In this document: piece after piece, positions 1 to 7,173 of the stretch
How positions within the stretch are numbered: position 1 is the first letter of the stretch
Layout of the letters: each line of letters starts with the position of its first letter
Origin: Candidatus Latescibacteria bacterium 4484_107
Lineage (GTDB): Bacteria; Latescibacterota; 4484-107
DNA: 8,442 bases
Assembly: GCA_002059205.1 (NCBI GenBank)
Contig: MVCQ01000045.1
Location: 1-8,442, forward strand
Reading direction: 5' to 3'
Notes under the pieces: generated by a model
Databases searched by the model: none
Seen by the model: only the letters and a program-made list of their open reading frames with translations
Told to the model about the DNA's origin: nothing
Translations under genes and position numbers: made by a program

Positions 1-402
1 CCGGGAGATAAATTGGGCGTGTTGGTGGAAGTGAATTGCGAGACCGACTTTGTGGCCCGGACGGAGAAATTCCGGCAATTTGCCCGGAATATCGCGATGC
101 AGGTGGCGGCCGCCGATCCGCTCGTGGTCCGGCGGGATGAGATTTCAGATGAAATGCTCGAAAAAGAGAAGAATATCTACCGGGAGAGCGCACGAAACGA
201 GGGCAAACCGGAGCAGATCATCGATCGCATTGTGGAAGGACGTCTTCAGAAATACTATCAGGAAATCTGCCTGCTGGAACAGGCCTTTGTCAAAGATGCG
301 GACAAAACGATCCAGGAGGTGCTTACGGAGATCGGTGCCAGCCTCGGAGAAAACATAGGGATCAAGCGATTTGCTCGATTCCGGCTCGGCGAGGAAGGGT
401 GA
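1..402 (+). CDS. tsf: Elongation factor Ts, C-terminal part (5' end outside window)
   Basis: EF-Ts is the cytosolic guanine-nucleotide exchange factor that releases GDP from EF-Tu during translation elongation. The frame is open from base 1 (P-G-D-K-L-G-V...) with no start, so the gene begins upstream; 133 residues and a TGA stop remain. The core motif E-V-N-C-E-T-D-F-V-A-R is visible at about residues 11-21 of the fragment; in characterised EF-Ts the TDFVA segment inserts near the Mg2+ site of EF-Tu. The end, G-E-N-I-G-I-K-R-F-A-R-F, matches the usual EF-Ts terminus (G-E-N-I-x-I-R-R). From the motif position, roughly 65-75 residues are missing and the full protein would be about 200 residues, the short EF-Ts type lacking the longer E. 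coli-like insert. rpsB is the expected upstream neighbour but is not in the window. pyrH follows after 57 nt. Confidence 0.96.
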   Translation, partial: PGDKLGVLVEVNCETDFVARTEKFRQFARNIAMQVAAADPLVVRRDEISDEMLEKEKNIYRESARNEGKPEQIIDRIVEGRLQKYYQEICLLEQAFVKDADKTIQEVLTEIGASLGENIGIKRFARFRLGEEG

Positions 403-407
403 TTCTT

Positions 408-434
408 CGGATTCCGGTTTTAACCCGCAATCCG
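408..434 (+). repeat. Imperfect inverted repeat between tsf and pyrH
   Basis: Left arm CGGATTCCGG (408-417) faces right arm CCCGCAATCCG (424-434). Six perfect outer pairs (CGGATT/AATCCG), one C-C mismatch and three more GC pairs close a loop of about 7 nt. It begins just after the tsf stop codon. The RNA could fold into a hairpin, but the following bases are only partly U-rich, so it is not a convincing terminator. The right arm is shared with the AATCCGM heptads. Confidence 0.5.
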
Positions 435-449
435 CAATCCGAAATTATT
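422..449 (+). repeat. Degenerate heptanucleotide tandem repeat (AATCCGM) upstream of pyrH
   Basis: Four consecutive 7-nt units can be read: AACCCGC (422-428), AATCCGC (429-435), AATCCGA (436-442) and AATTATT (443-449). The tract ends 10 nt before the pyrH start, so it lies in the leader region. The same unit recurs upstream of frr and, more diverged, upstream of the last gene. It resembles in style the short tandemly repeated repetitive (STRR) heptamers known from cyanobacteria; homology to those is not claimed. Confidence 0.65.
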
Positions 450-451
450 AT

Positions 452-456
452 GGGAG
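452..456 (+). promoter_or_regulatory. Ribosome binding site of pyrH, close spacing
   Basis: GGGAG lies only 3 nt before the ATG at 460, closer than the usual 5-9 nt. No other in-frame start gives the conserved N-terminus, so this is the only visible Shine-Dalgarno-like element. Translation may be partly coupled to tsf or moderately weak. Confidence 0.45.
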
Positions 457-459
457 ATT

Positions 460-1176
460 ATGTCTCCAAAGTACCGAAGAATTTTACTGAAATTGAGCGG
501 GGAGGTGATGGCCGGTGATCGGGGCGTTGGAATCGTGCCGGAGGCGGTGTCGTATCTCGCGGAGGAGGTCTGCTCGGTGGTGAAGGCCGGGGTGGAGCTT
601 GGGGTCGTCATCGGAGGAGGCAATATCTTCCGGGGAAGCCAGGCGGCGAACCTGCACGGCATGGATCGGGCGACATCGGATTATATGGGGATGCTGGCTA
701 CGGTGATCAATGCGCTGGCGTTGCAGGATGCCCTGGAGCAGCACGGCATTGTTACACGAACGCAGACGGCCATTCGTATGGAGCAGGTGGCTGAGCCTTT
801 CATCCGTCGTCGTGCCCTGCGGCATTTGGAGAAAGGCCGGGTGGTGCTCTTCGCAGCGGGCACGGGCAGTCCGTTTTTTACGACGGATACGGCCGGGGCC
901 TTGAGAGCAGTGGAGATGGAAGCCGAGGTTATCCTGAAAGGCACGAAGGTGGATGGCGTGTACGACGGCGATCCCATGTCGGATACGACGGCGAAAAAAT
1001 TTGACGAATTGCGATATATAGATATTCTCAGACAGGGCCTTAAAGTAATGGATACCACCGCGGTGTCGCTTTGTATGGATAATAAACTCCCCATCATTGT
1101 TTTCAATATAAAGCATAAGGGAGCGTTAGCAAAAATTATTATGGGAGAGTCCATTGGTACTTTGGTAAGGGATTAA
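460..1176 (+). CDS. pyrH: Uridylate kinase (UMP kinase)
   Basis: PyrH phosphorylates UMP to UDP with ATP in pyrimidine nucleotide synthesis. It is a cytosolic hexamer of the amino-acid-kinase fold, distinct from eukaryotic UMP/CMP kinases and usually essential. The 238-residue length is typical. Visible family motifs: K-L-S-G-E (11-15), the glycine-rich G-G-G-N-I-F-R-G (52-59), D-R-A-T-S-D-Y-M-G-M-L-A-T (69-81), A-A-G-T-G-S-P-F-F-T-T-D-T-A (132-145), K-x-T-K-V-D-G-V-Y-D-G-D-P (about 160-172) and V-M-D-T-T-A-V-S-L-C-M-D (197-207 region). The start fits the conserved beginning P-K-Y-R-R-I-L-L-K-L-S-G-E. It lies between tsf and frr, a common bacterial order. From about residue 185 the gene is much richer in A+T than its first two thirds, with ATA, TTA and AGG codons, yet the conserved C-terminal motifs are intact, so it appears functional. 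Confidence 0.97.
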   Translation: MSPKYRRILLKLSGEVMAGDRGVGIVPEAVSYLAEEVCSVVKAGVELGVVIGGGNIFRGSQAANLHGMDRATSDYMGMLATVINALALQDALEQHGIVTRTQTAIRMEQVAEPFIRRRALRHLEKGRVVLFAAGTGSPFFTTDTAGALRAVEMEAEVILKGTKVDGVYDGDPMSDTTAKKFDELRYIDILRQGLKVMDTTAVSLCMDNKLPIIVFNIKHKGALAKIIMGESIGTLVRD

Positions 1177-1195
1177 AAGTATCCAAAAACCTCAT

Positions 1196-1204
1196 TGCTA
1201 TAAG
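1196..1204 (+). promoter_or_regulatory. Candidate extended -10 promoter element for frr
   Basis: TGCTATAAG matches the extended -10 consensus TGnTATAAT except for the last base. It lies in the 190-nt A+T-rich gap after pyrH. There is no clear -35 box, which extended -10 promoters can tolerate. If used, frr would have a leader of roughly 155 nt containing the inverted repeat and heptad tract. Single short matches are common in A+T-rich DNA, so this is tentative. Confidence 0.25.
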
Positions 1205-1302
1205 GAACTTGCCCTTTAGGATTTCATCATTAAAGGTTACATTCCGGAGTACGAGCCTTACATTAACTGTCGAGATGGCGTATTTTCAGATAGGCTCTAA
1301 AT

Positions 1303-1333
1303 CGGATTGTGAGGGGGAAAGATTTTCAATCCG
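1303..1333 (+). repeat. Inverted repeat CGGATTG/CAATCCG between pyrH and frr
   Basis: CGGATTG (1303-1309) and CAATCCG (1327-1333) are perfect 7-nt inverted copies separated by 17 nt that include a purine run (GAGGGGGAAAG). The arms match the tsf-pyrH inverted repeat (CGGATT...AATCCG), so related elements flank pyrH on both sides. The right arm runs into the heptad tract. The rest of the 1177-1302 gap is A+T-rich with no recognisable gene or strong terminator. Confidence 0.5.
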
Positions 1334-1348
1334 AAATCCGCAATAGAA
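1321..1348 (+). repeat. Degenerate heptanucleotide tandem repeat (AATCCGM) upstream of frr
   Basis: Units on a 7-nt period: GATTTTC (1321-1327), AATCCGA (1328-1334), AATCCGC (1335-1341), AATAGAA (1342-1348). The tract ends 18 nt before the frr start and 5 nt before its GAGGAGA ribosome binding site (1354-1360). Two units are identical to those upstream of pyrH. Confidence 0.65.
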
Positions 1349-1366
1349 AAACCGAGGAGAAACCCG

Positions 1367-1924
1367 ATGATAAAGAAGATTGAATCGGAGGCCAAATCCC
1401 GGATGGAGAAAACCTTGGAAGCCATTCGCCACGAGATGACGACCATCCGGACGGGAATAGCGAGCACGGCGCTTTTGGACGGTATTCGGGTGGAATACTA
1501 TGGCTCTATGCTACCACTGAATCAGGTGGCGAACATCGCTGCTCCGGAGCCCAGACTGCTGACGATCCAGCCTTGGGACAAAAAGGCGCTTCCGGTCATC
1601 GAACGCGCTCTTATGAGCTCCGACCTGGGGCTTACGCCTTCCAACGACGGGCATACCATCCGCCTTCCCATTCCGCAACTGACCGGGGAGCGTCGCAAGG
1701 AATTGGCTCACGTGGTCAGGAAGTTTGCCGAGGAAGCACGGATCAGCATCCGAAATATCCGCAGAGACGCCAATGAGCATCTCAAAAAAGGGGAGAAACG
1801 GGGCGAAATCTCGGAGGACGACCGTCGTCGGGCACAGGATGAAGTGCAAAAGCTGACCGATGAATTCATCAAACAGATTGACGAGGTATTGGAGCACAAA
1901 GAAGCCGAGATTATGGAAGTGTGA
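1367..1924 (+). CDS. frr: Ribosome recycling factor
   Basis: RRF acts with EF-G to split the post-termination ribosome so that subunits and mRNA can be reused; it is cytosolic and usually essential. At 185 residues it has the standard length. Visible signatures: the N-terminal helix with M-E-K-T-L-E-A-I-R (13-21), R-T-G-I-A-S (28-33) leading into domain II, V-E-Y-Y-G (42-46), P-L-N-Q-V-A-N-I (50-57), I-Q-P-W-D (67-71), L-G-L-T-P-S-N-D-G (87-95), L-T-G-E-R-R-K-E-L (105-113), and the invariant R-N-I-R-R-D-A-N (129-136), whose arginines contact 23S rRNA in known structures. The acidic C-terminal helix (I-S-E-D-D...) is intact. A strong GAGGAGA sits 6 nt before the ATG, supporting the start. It closes the tsf-pyrH-frr set; the often adjacent isoprenoid/lipid genes (uppS, cdsA) do not follow here. 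Confidence 0.97.
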   Translation: MIKKIESEAKSRMEKTLEAIRHEMTTIRTGIASTALLDGIRVEYYGSMLPLNQVANIAAPEPRLLTIQPWDKKALPVIERALMSSDLGLTPSNDGHTIRLPIPQLTGERRKELAHVVRKFAEEARISIRNIRRDANEHLKKGEKRGEISEDDRRRAQDEVQKLTDEFIKQIDEVLEHKEAEIMEV

Positions 1925-2094
1925 GGAACTGCTGAGCGATCTATTTCTTGTTTTCGGTGGCTCCTTCGGGTTCAAGATGCCGAGGAACATTTGTGCGTTT
2001 TTCGGGCTAAATATTTGGAGACGGTGTTCCGATAACCCATTTGTCTATCAGGCCGACAACCGCCTATGCGGAGAAGAAAAAGGATCTGAATGAT

Positions 2095-2123
2095 TCGGGT
2101 GGGACTTCCCGAGCCATTCTTTT
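2095..2123 (+). terminator. Weak candidate intrinsic terminator after frr
   Basis: TCGGG (2095-2099) can pair with CCCGA (2108-2112) across an 8-nt loop, followed after a few bases by ATTCTTTT (2116-2123). The short stem and interrupted U-tract make it weak. It is the best terminator-like structure in the 265-nt gap between frr and the peptidase gene and would separate the two units. Nothing coding is recognised in the rest of the gap. Confidence 0.3.
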
Positions 2124-2138
2124 CATGAGGCCTTGTAC

Positions 2139-2158
2139 CATAACTTGTTCATGTTATG
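2139..2158 (+). promoter_or_regulatory. Small dyad upstream of the porU-like gene
   Basis: CATAAC (2139-2144) and GTTATG (2153-2158) are perfect inverted copies with an 8-nt spacer. The dyad ends about 30 nt before the porU-like start. A TATGAT hexamer (2163-2168, five of six matches to a -10 box) follows directly but has no good -35 at the right distance. It could be an operator or a leader hairpin, or chance. Confidence 0.25.
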
Positions 2159-2189
2159 AGTCTATGATCCAGCGCGAGGAATTCCCCTT

Positions 2190-5100
2190 ATGAAGCACTA
2201 TGCGGTGACGTTGTTCGCAGCAGTTGTTCTTTTGCATGGCGCCTTTTTGGAAACGCCTTCGGCAGCGGACTCTCCATACGTCGAAATCCTTGAATCCGAT
2301 GCGACCGGGATGACCCTTCGGGTGCGCGCACCGGAGCTTCGCGTTAAACAAACGATCTATGACGGCAAAACCCTCGCGATTCTGAACGCAGCAGGGTTGC
2401 CCACCACATCGGAGGAAGAACGCCCCCGCATTCCCTTCATTGTCCGCACCATGGTGGTCCCCCCCGAAGGCGAAGTCGCGGCCTCTGTCATACACGCCGT
2501 GTCCAAAACCCGTTCCATAGGATTCCTTCCTCCGCACCACGAAGTGCCCCTCGACGGCTCCTTCCATCCTTTTTCTCCCTCCGCTCTCGTTCCTTCTCCA
2601 ACAGGCCTCTATCCGGCATCCATGGTCTCCGTTCGTATCATGGGCTTCATTCGCGAGAACCGGGTGGCTACGCTGAGCATCTACCCCTATCAGGTTGGGG
2701 ACGGGGACGGAACCATGCGGGTGCATACGGAGATGACGATCCGGGTGGATTTTGAGCAGGGCGCTTCCGCGGCCAAGGCGCTTCCCTGCTTCCCTGCTTC
2801 CCCCTCTCCCCCTTTTGAACGCATGCTCTCCGAAAAAACGGTAAATTATAGTCAGTCGAAGACGTTCCGGAGAAGACGTCCCGTAAGGCAGGCCCTTCGC
2901 AAGCCGGTGGCTGTGGAGGATTCCCTCCGAATCCGGATTGTAGTGAAAGAGGACGGCCTTTACAAGATAGACTGGAACCTCTTGGAGGAGGCGGAAATCG
3001 ATCTGTCCGGGGTGGACCCCGGAACGCTTCGGATCACCCATCGCGGGCAGGAGGTGCCGATCCTCGTCGCGGGAGAAAACGACGGGGCATTCGATCCGGA
3101 GGACTGGATCGAGTTTTACGGCACGTACAATCGAGAGACCTTTCAGAGTCGCTTCGAGGATATGTATAAAGATCCCTACAGCGACGAGAACGTGTACTGG
3201 CTATCGGTGGGCGCCCAACGGGGCATGCGCCTGGCTGGCGAGTCCGGGGCTGTGGTCGAGGTGGATCCTCTGAAATACAATCGGCCCGTCTCCTACGAAT
3301 ACACCGTTCACGCAGAGCGGGACGGGTATCGGGACCGGTTGGCGCGGCTCCCCGAGGAAAATGGAGACCGTTGGTTCTGGGACAGCGGCATTGACGGGGG
3401 ACGCCGACGCGATTATGAGGTAACTTTGCCGGATCCGGATCGCAACTCCTTTTTGACCCCGGTGGTCACGGTGATGCTTCGGGGCAAGACGTATCCCAGT
3501 GGATCGCCCGATCACCATGCGCTCATCTATTTGAACGACATCCTGGTCGGCGATCAGGTCTGGGACGATCAGGCCTTAGTGAAATCCGTCTCGGACCGGG
3601 AAAGTCCCTTCCGGCTCTCCAGTGCGAAGTTGGTAGATGGAGAGAACTGGCTGGGTGTGGTGCTGCCCGGTGACGAAGCCTCCGCCGGAGCCGGCGATGC
3701 GGTGTATCTCAATTGGTTTGAAGTGGAATATCCCCGACTGTATTGGGCCGAGGACGACTATATCGAGTTCACCAAACCGAAGACGGGGCCCAATGGGCTG
3801 TACCATTTCGTCATCGGCGGCTTTACTTCGCCGAATATCGAGGTGTATAAAAAAGGCATCAGCAAAATCACCGGTACGGCCATCCAATTCGTAGAAGGGA
3901 AACAGCAGAAGGAAGGCTATTATCAGGTCAGCTTCCAGGACGCGATCTATCAGGAGCACACGGAATACATCGCGCTTACTCCCGACCGAAAAAAGTCACC
4001 CGTTTCGGTCTCTATAGATAGCTGTTCTCACTGGAAATCTCCGGAATGGGGGGCGGACTATCTCCTGATCACGCATGAAAATTTCTACGAGACCGCGGAG
4101 CGGCTGGCCCAGTTTCGGCGAAGTCAGAGCCTTCAGGTGCAACTGGTGGATGTGCAGGATATCTACGATGAGTTCAACGACGGGATAACCAGCCCGGAGG
4201 CCATACATCGTTTTCTCAAATACGCTTACACTCATTGGGATCCGGCCCCCACCTATGTGCTTTTGATCGGAGATGGAACATGGGATTACAAGAGCGCGAT
4301 CCATCACGGACATAACTTTATCCCTGTGCCGATGGTGCAGACCTATAAATGGGGCAGCGCGGCCACGGATCATATTTATGCGCTTGTAAGCGGGGACGAC
4401 CTGTTACCCGATCTTTTAGTGGGACGCCTGCCCGTGTCCACGAACACGGAATTGGAACCCATCCTCGATAAAATTATCCAAAGCGAAAGCCAGCCTAAGA
4501 TGGGCCGCTGGCGCGGGAAGGCGCTCTTCATCGGAGGCGCGGGATCGCAGTTCCGGGATCAGTGCGAGGGGCTTATTTCGGATTTTGTTCCGCCCGAATT
4601 CGATGTGACCCGTCTCTATCTCGACAAAGACGCCCCGAAGGCGTATTTCGGCGGCACGCAAGATCTGATTGACACCATCGATGAGGGCGTATCTCTGATC
4701 ACCTTCCTAGGGCATGGGGGCGGCGCCATCTGGTCGGATGCCAGTCTGATGCGCTTCGGGGACGTCAAAAGGCTCCACAACGCAAAAAGGCTGCCCTTTA
4801 TATTGAGCTTCACCTGTTTTACCGGCGCCTTCGACGAGGCCAGAGGCTCGCTGGGCGAAGAGTTCCTCGCGGCGGCCAACAGGGGGGCCATCGGTTTTCT
4901 CGGCTCCTCCGGCTTGGGCTGGGTCTGGAACGATTACTGGTTTGCGCAGTCTCTGATGTTCGCGCTTTTTCAGGAGGAGAATGAAACTTTAGGTTCCAGC
5001 ATAGCCGCGGGCAAGATTGATTTTCTGAGTAAACACTCCGGAGTTACGGCGCATGACATTGTACACATGTTCTCCCTTCTCGGCGACCCGGCCACACGGC

Positions 5101-7160
5101 TGGGTTTCCCATCCGGGGATATTAAGGTGGCGCTGGACTCGAAGGCCTATTCGAAGGGATCACCCGTCCGGGTCGAAGGAGCGCTCCGGGTGCCCGCTTC
5201 CGGCACGGCGGAGGTCCGGGCCTTCGATGCCGAAGGCGCTTCCTTCGGACGCCAGGACGTTTCACTGACCGATGGACAATTTTCCGCGAGCCTTCTGATC
5301 CCGGAGAGCGCGAGCCGGGGAATCGGTCAGGTGAAAGTCTATGCGCAAAGCAGCGAATCCGAAGGTGCGGACTGGATCGGACAGGCCAAGCTGGCTGTGG
5401 ATACACTTCTTGTGACCGGGATCCAACTTTTTCCGGAGGCGCCGCTCTATTCGGATAGTGTGTGGGTGCAGGCGGAGGTGTGGGATCAACGAGATATCAA
5501 GGCGATATGGTGTGTGTTCCCCTCGAAGGAAGATTCCGTAGCGATGCTCCTGAATGAGGGACTATGGCGCACGGAACGTCCTTTGGTGGGGACCTCCCCC
5601 GGGGAAGAGGTCCCTTTTCACCTTTCCGTCCTCGATGCGGAAAATGCGATTCATACTACCTCCTCCTTCCGATTCCGCGTGCGAAGAGGCGGGGAGTTGG
5701 TCGTGGAGGATGTTTTTCTCGCAGGCGAACAGGAAGTGCTTCTCTCTGCCCGCATCGGGAATTATGGAGACGGGCCTTCCGAGGCCGATGAGGTGGTTTT
5801 CTTTTTGGGCGATCCGGCGAATGGGGGGGAGCGCATCGGCGCGGCGCGGGTGCCTTCTCTGACAGCCGGGGAGCCTTACGTTCCGTTTTCCGAGGAACTG
5901 GAATACCGTTCCGCTCCGGGAACCGGTCCCGGCACGACTTCCTCCGAAGCAGCTTCCGCCATCGTCTCCGTTCCGTTGCGTGCGCTGGAAGGGCGCGTGG
6001 ACTGGCCGCTTATCGGCGAACAAACGATCTTCGTGCAGGTTTGCGGACGGACCTATTCCAACTGGATCACCGTGGATCGCTTCGACGTAACGCCGGAGGC
6101 GGGCATCGGGGGGGCTGCGACCGGAGCGGATCGCAACCTGCGGCTCTCCATCGGGCCGGACGAAGTGTCCGCACCCGGAGTGCTGCGGATAGTCGGTGAC
6201 CCCGACGTGGTGGTCTCGACTCAGCCGGATTTTTCCCCGGTGCGCCTTCCGGGCTATCCCGAGGGAGCGGTTTATACAGTCAGTTTTTCCGATTCCGCCC
6301 AGCATCTTTTGGAGGGAAGTTCGATCCCTGTGACGATTCGCTTCGATGCGACGGACTCCGCCACCGTGGCCGAATCAAGCCTTATAATCTTAGCTCGATG
6401 GGAGGAGGAGTCCTCCCGGTGGGTCCGCCTCGAGGGAAGCGCGGATTCTTCCTCCGTCTCGGCCCAGACCGATCGCCTTGGGAAATTCACGCTCCTGTTC
6501 AATCGGGACGACATCCCGCCGACCATCGAAGTGGCCGTGGAAGATCAGCAGTATCTCGACGGCGCGTACGTGCCCCGGCGTCCCAAAATTTCGGCAATCT
6601 TCCAGGATGAGAACGGCGTGGATTTCCGACGGGGACTGGTGGTCACGCTGGACGGAACGGCGGTGGATCCCTCCCTCATCCGATTTCCCGAACACCCTTC
6701 CGATGTCAGCTCTTTCCCCCTGAATTTCTATCCGGATCTGGACACGGGAACGCATACGGTCACCTTCGAGGCGATGGACTGCGCCGGAAACCCAAGCGGG
6801 AAGAAGGTGATGGCGTTCCGCGTGGTCGCCTCCTTCGATTTGATCCATCTCGGAAATTATCCCAATCCATTTGAAAAATATACCATCTTCACCTATACCC
6901 TCACCAGCCCGGCGGATAAGGTTTCCTTCAAAATCTACTCCTTATCCGGAAGACTGGTGAAGCAGTTCTCAAGTCCGGACGACGAGGATGCCTACCAGAA
7001 TCCCCTCACGAGCTCGGCATACCACGAGTTGGACTGGGATGGCACCGACGACGACGGGAATGAGTTGGCCAACGGAGTTTACTTCTGCCGGGTCAAAGCG
7101 GTCTCCGAAGGCGGAAAAACCACGGTAGAGAAGATTATGAGATTGGCCAGAACCCGGTAA
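2190..7160 (+). CDS. porU: PorU-like C25 (gingipain-family) cysteine peptidase with C-terminal sorting/FlgD-like domain
   Basis: A 1656-residue secreted protein. Visible parts: a signal peptide (about 1-25, ending P-S-A before A-D-S); a C25 propeptide-like region (about 30-190); a low-complexity Pro/Ser linker (197-207); a domain opening R-I-V-V-K-E-D-G-L-Y-K-I-D (about 247) as in PorU proteins; and the C25 catalytic domain (about 623-973) with L-L-I-G-D-G-T-W-D (near 691-699), G-H-G-G with His842, and F-T-C-F-T-G with Cys876. The 34-residue His-Cys spacing agrees with the 33 of RgpB gingipain. Then come an Ig-like domain (about 976-1071), beta-rich and CARDB-like segments (about 1165-1215), another Ig-like domain (about 1442-1545), and a C-terminal domain starting N-Y-P-N-P-F (1556-1561) of the T9SS type A/FlgD-like type. 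In Bacteroidota PorU cleaves sorting domains and attaches substrates to the cell surface. The porV-family neighbour 13 nt downstream supports that role. It is longer than Bacteroidota PorU (about 1150-1300), so a gingipain-like substrate protease is the alternative. GAGGA lies 9 nt before the start. Confidence 0.82.
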   Translation: MKHYAVTLFAAVVLLHGAFLETPSAADSPYVEILESDATGMTLRVRAPELRVKQTIYDGKTLAILNAAGLPTTSEEERPRIPFIVRTMVVPPEGEVAASVIHAVSKTRSIGFLPPHHEVPLDGSFHPFSPSALVPSPTGLYPASMVSVRIMGFIRENRVATLSIYPYQVGDGDGTMRVHTEMTIRVDFEQGASAAKALPCFPASPSPPFERMLSEKTVNYSQSKTFRRRRPVRQALRKPVAVEDSLRIRIVVKEDGLYKIDWNLLEEAEIDLSGVDPGTLRITHRGQEVPILVAGENDGAFDPEDWIEFYGTYNRETFQSRFEDMYKDPYSDENVYWLSVGAQRGMRLAGESGAVVEVDPLKYNRPVSYEYTVHAERDGYRDRLARLPEENGDRWFWDSGIDGGRRRDYEVTLPDPDRNSFLTPVVTVMLRGKTYPSGSPDHHALIYLNDILVGDQVWDDQALVKSVSDRESPFRLSSAKLVDGENWLGVVLPGDEASAGAGDAVYLNWFEVEYPRLYWAEDDYIEFTKPKTGPNGLYHFVIGGFTSPNIEVYKKGISKITGTAIQFVEGKQQKEGYYQVSFQDAIYQEHTEYIALTPDRKKSPVSVSIDSCSHWKSPEWGADYLLITHENFYETAERLAQFRRSQSLQVQLVDVQDIYDEFNDGITSPEAIHRFLKYAYTHWDPAPTYVLLIGDGTWDYKSAIHHGHNFIPVPMVQTYKWGSAATDHIYALVSGDDLLPDLLVGRLPVSTNTELEPILDKIIQSESQPKMGRWRGKALFIGGAGSQFRDQCEGLISDFVPPEFDVTRLYLDKDAPKAYFGGTQDLIDTIDEGVSLITFLGHGGGAIWSDASLMRFGDVKRLHNAKRLPFILSFTCFTGAFDEARGSLGEEFLAAANRGAIGFLGSSGLGWVWNDYWFAQSLMFALFQEENETLGSSIAAGKIDFLSKHSGVTAHDIVHMFSLLGDPATRLGFPSGDIKVALDSKAYSKGSPVRVEGALRVPASGTAEVRAFDAEGASFGRQDVSLTDGQFSASLLIPESASRGIGQVKVYAQSSESEGADWIGQAKLAVDTLLVTGIQLFPEAPLYSDSVWVQAEVWDQRDIKAIWCVFPSKEDSVAMLLNEGLWRTERPLVGTSPGEEVPFHLSVLDAENAIHTTSSFRFRVRRGGELVVEDVFLAGEQEVLLSARIGNYGDGPSEADEVVFFLGDPANGGERIGAARVPSLTAGEPYVPFSEELEYRSAPGTGPGTTSSEAASAIVSVPLRALEGRVDWPLIGEQTIFVQVCGRTYSNWITVDRFDVTPEAGIGGAATGADRNLRLSIGPDEVSAPGVLRIVGDPDVVVSTQPDFSPVRLPGYPEGAVYTVSFSDSAQHLLEGSSIPVTIRFDATDSATVAESSLIILARWEEESSRWVRLEGSADSSSVSAQTDRLGKFTLLFNRDDIPPTIEVAVEDQQYLDGAYVPRRPKISAIFQDENGVDFRRGLVVTLDGTAVDPSLIRFPEHPSDVSSFPLNFYPDLDTGTHTVTFEAMDCAGNPSGKKVMAFRVVASFDLIHLGNYPNPFEKYTIFTYTLTSPADKVSFKIYSLSGRLVKQFSSPDDEDAYQNPLTSSAYHELDWDGTDDDGNELANGVYFCRVKAVSEGGKTTVEKIMRLARTR
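2780..2803 (+). repeat. 8-nt tandem repeat (GCTTCCCT) in the porU-like gene
   Basis: GCTTCCCT occurs at 2780-2787 and 2788-2795, with GCTTCCCC at 2796-2803, followed by a pyrimidine-rich run to 2816. It encodes the linker L-P-C-F-P-A-S-P-S-P-P-F between the propeptide-like region and the next domain. The unit is not a multiple of 3, so gain or loss of one copy would shift the frame. Confidence 0.75.
5589..5618 (+). other. Terminator-like hairpin inside the porU-like gene
   Basis: GGGACCTC (5589-5596) and GAGGTCCC (5607-5614) are perfect 8-nt inverted copies, with CCCC and GGGG inside the 10-nt loop and TTTT (5615-5618) immediately after. The shape is that of an intrinsic terminator but it lies within the coding frame, around residues 1134-1143, in the Ig-like part. 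The U-tract is short, so it may have no effect. Confidence 0.4.
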
Positions 7161-7173
7161 CAGGAAGGCCGAA

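Noticed and set aside
484..1116. Reverse-strand open frame over pyrH
   Set aside because: pyrH is certain on the + strand; the antisense product is His/Arg-rich with no known motif.
2060..2071. Hairpin CCGC(CTAT)GCGG after frr
   Set aside because: Only 4 base pairs, and followed by a purine run rather than a T-tract, so not a credible terminator.
1860..2093. Small + strand frame across the frr end and the following gap
   Set aside because: It starts inside frr in another frame with no good ribosome binding site, and the translation shows no recognisable feature. The gap is treated as non-coding.
2154..3041. Reverse-strand open frame of 295 codons
   Set aside because: It overlaps the signal peptide and propeptide-like region of the porU-like gene, and its translation shows no recognisable domain; it is an antisense shadow.
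5230..5248. Inverted repeat CCGAAGG(5 nt)CCTTCGG
   Set aside because: A perfect but short stem in GC-rich coding sequence with no U-tract or positional meaning; expected by chance in a gene of this length.
5562..6305. Long reverse-strand open frame of 247 codons
   Set aside because: It lies wholly inside the well-supported porU-like gene, has low-complexity Arg/Gly/His-rich composition typical of an antisense shadow in GC-rich DNA, and resembles no family.
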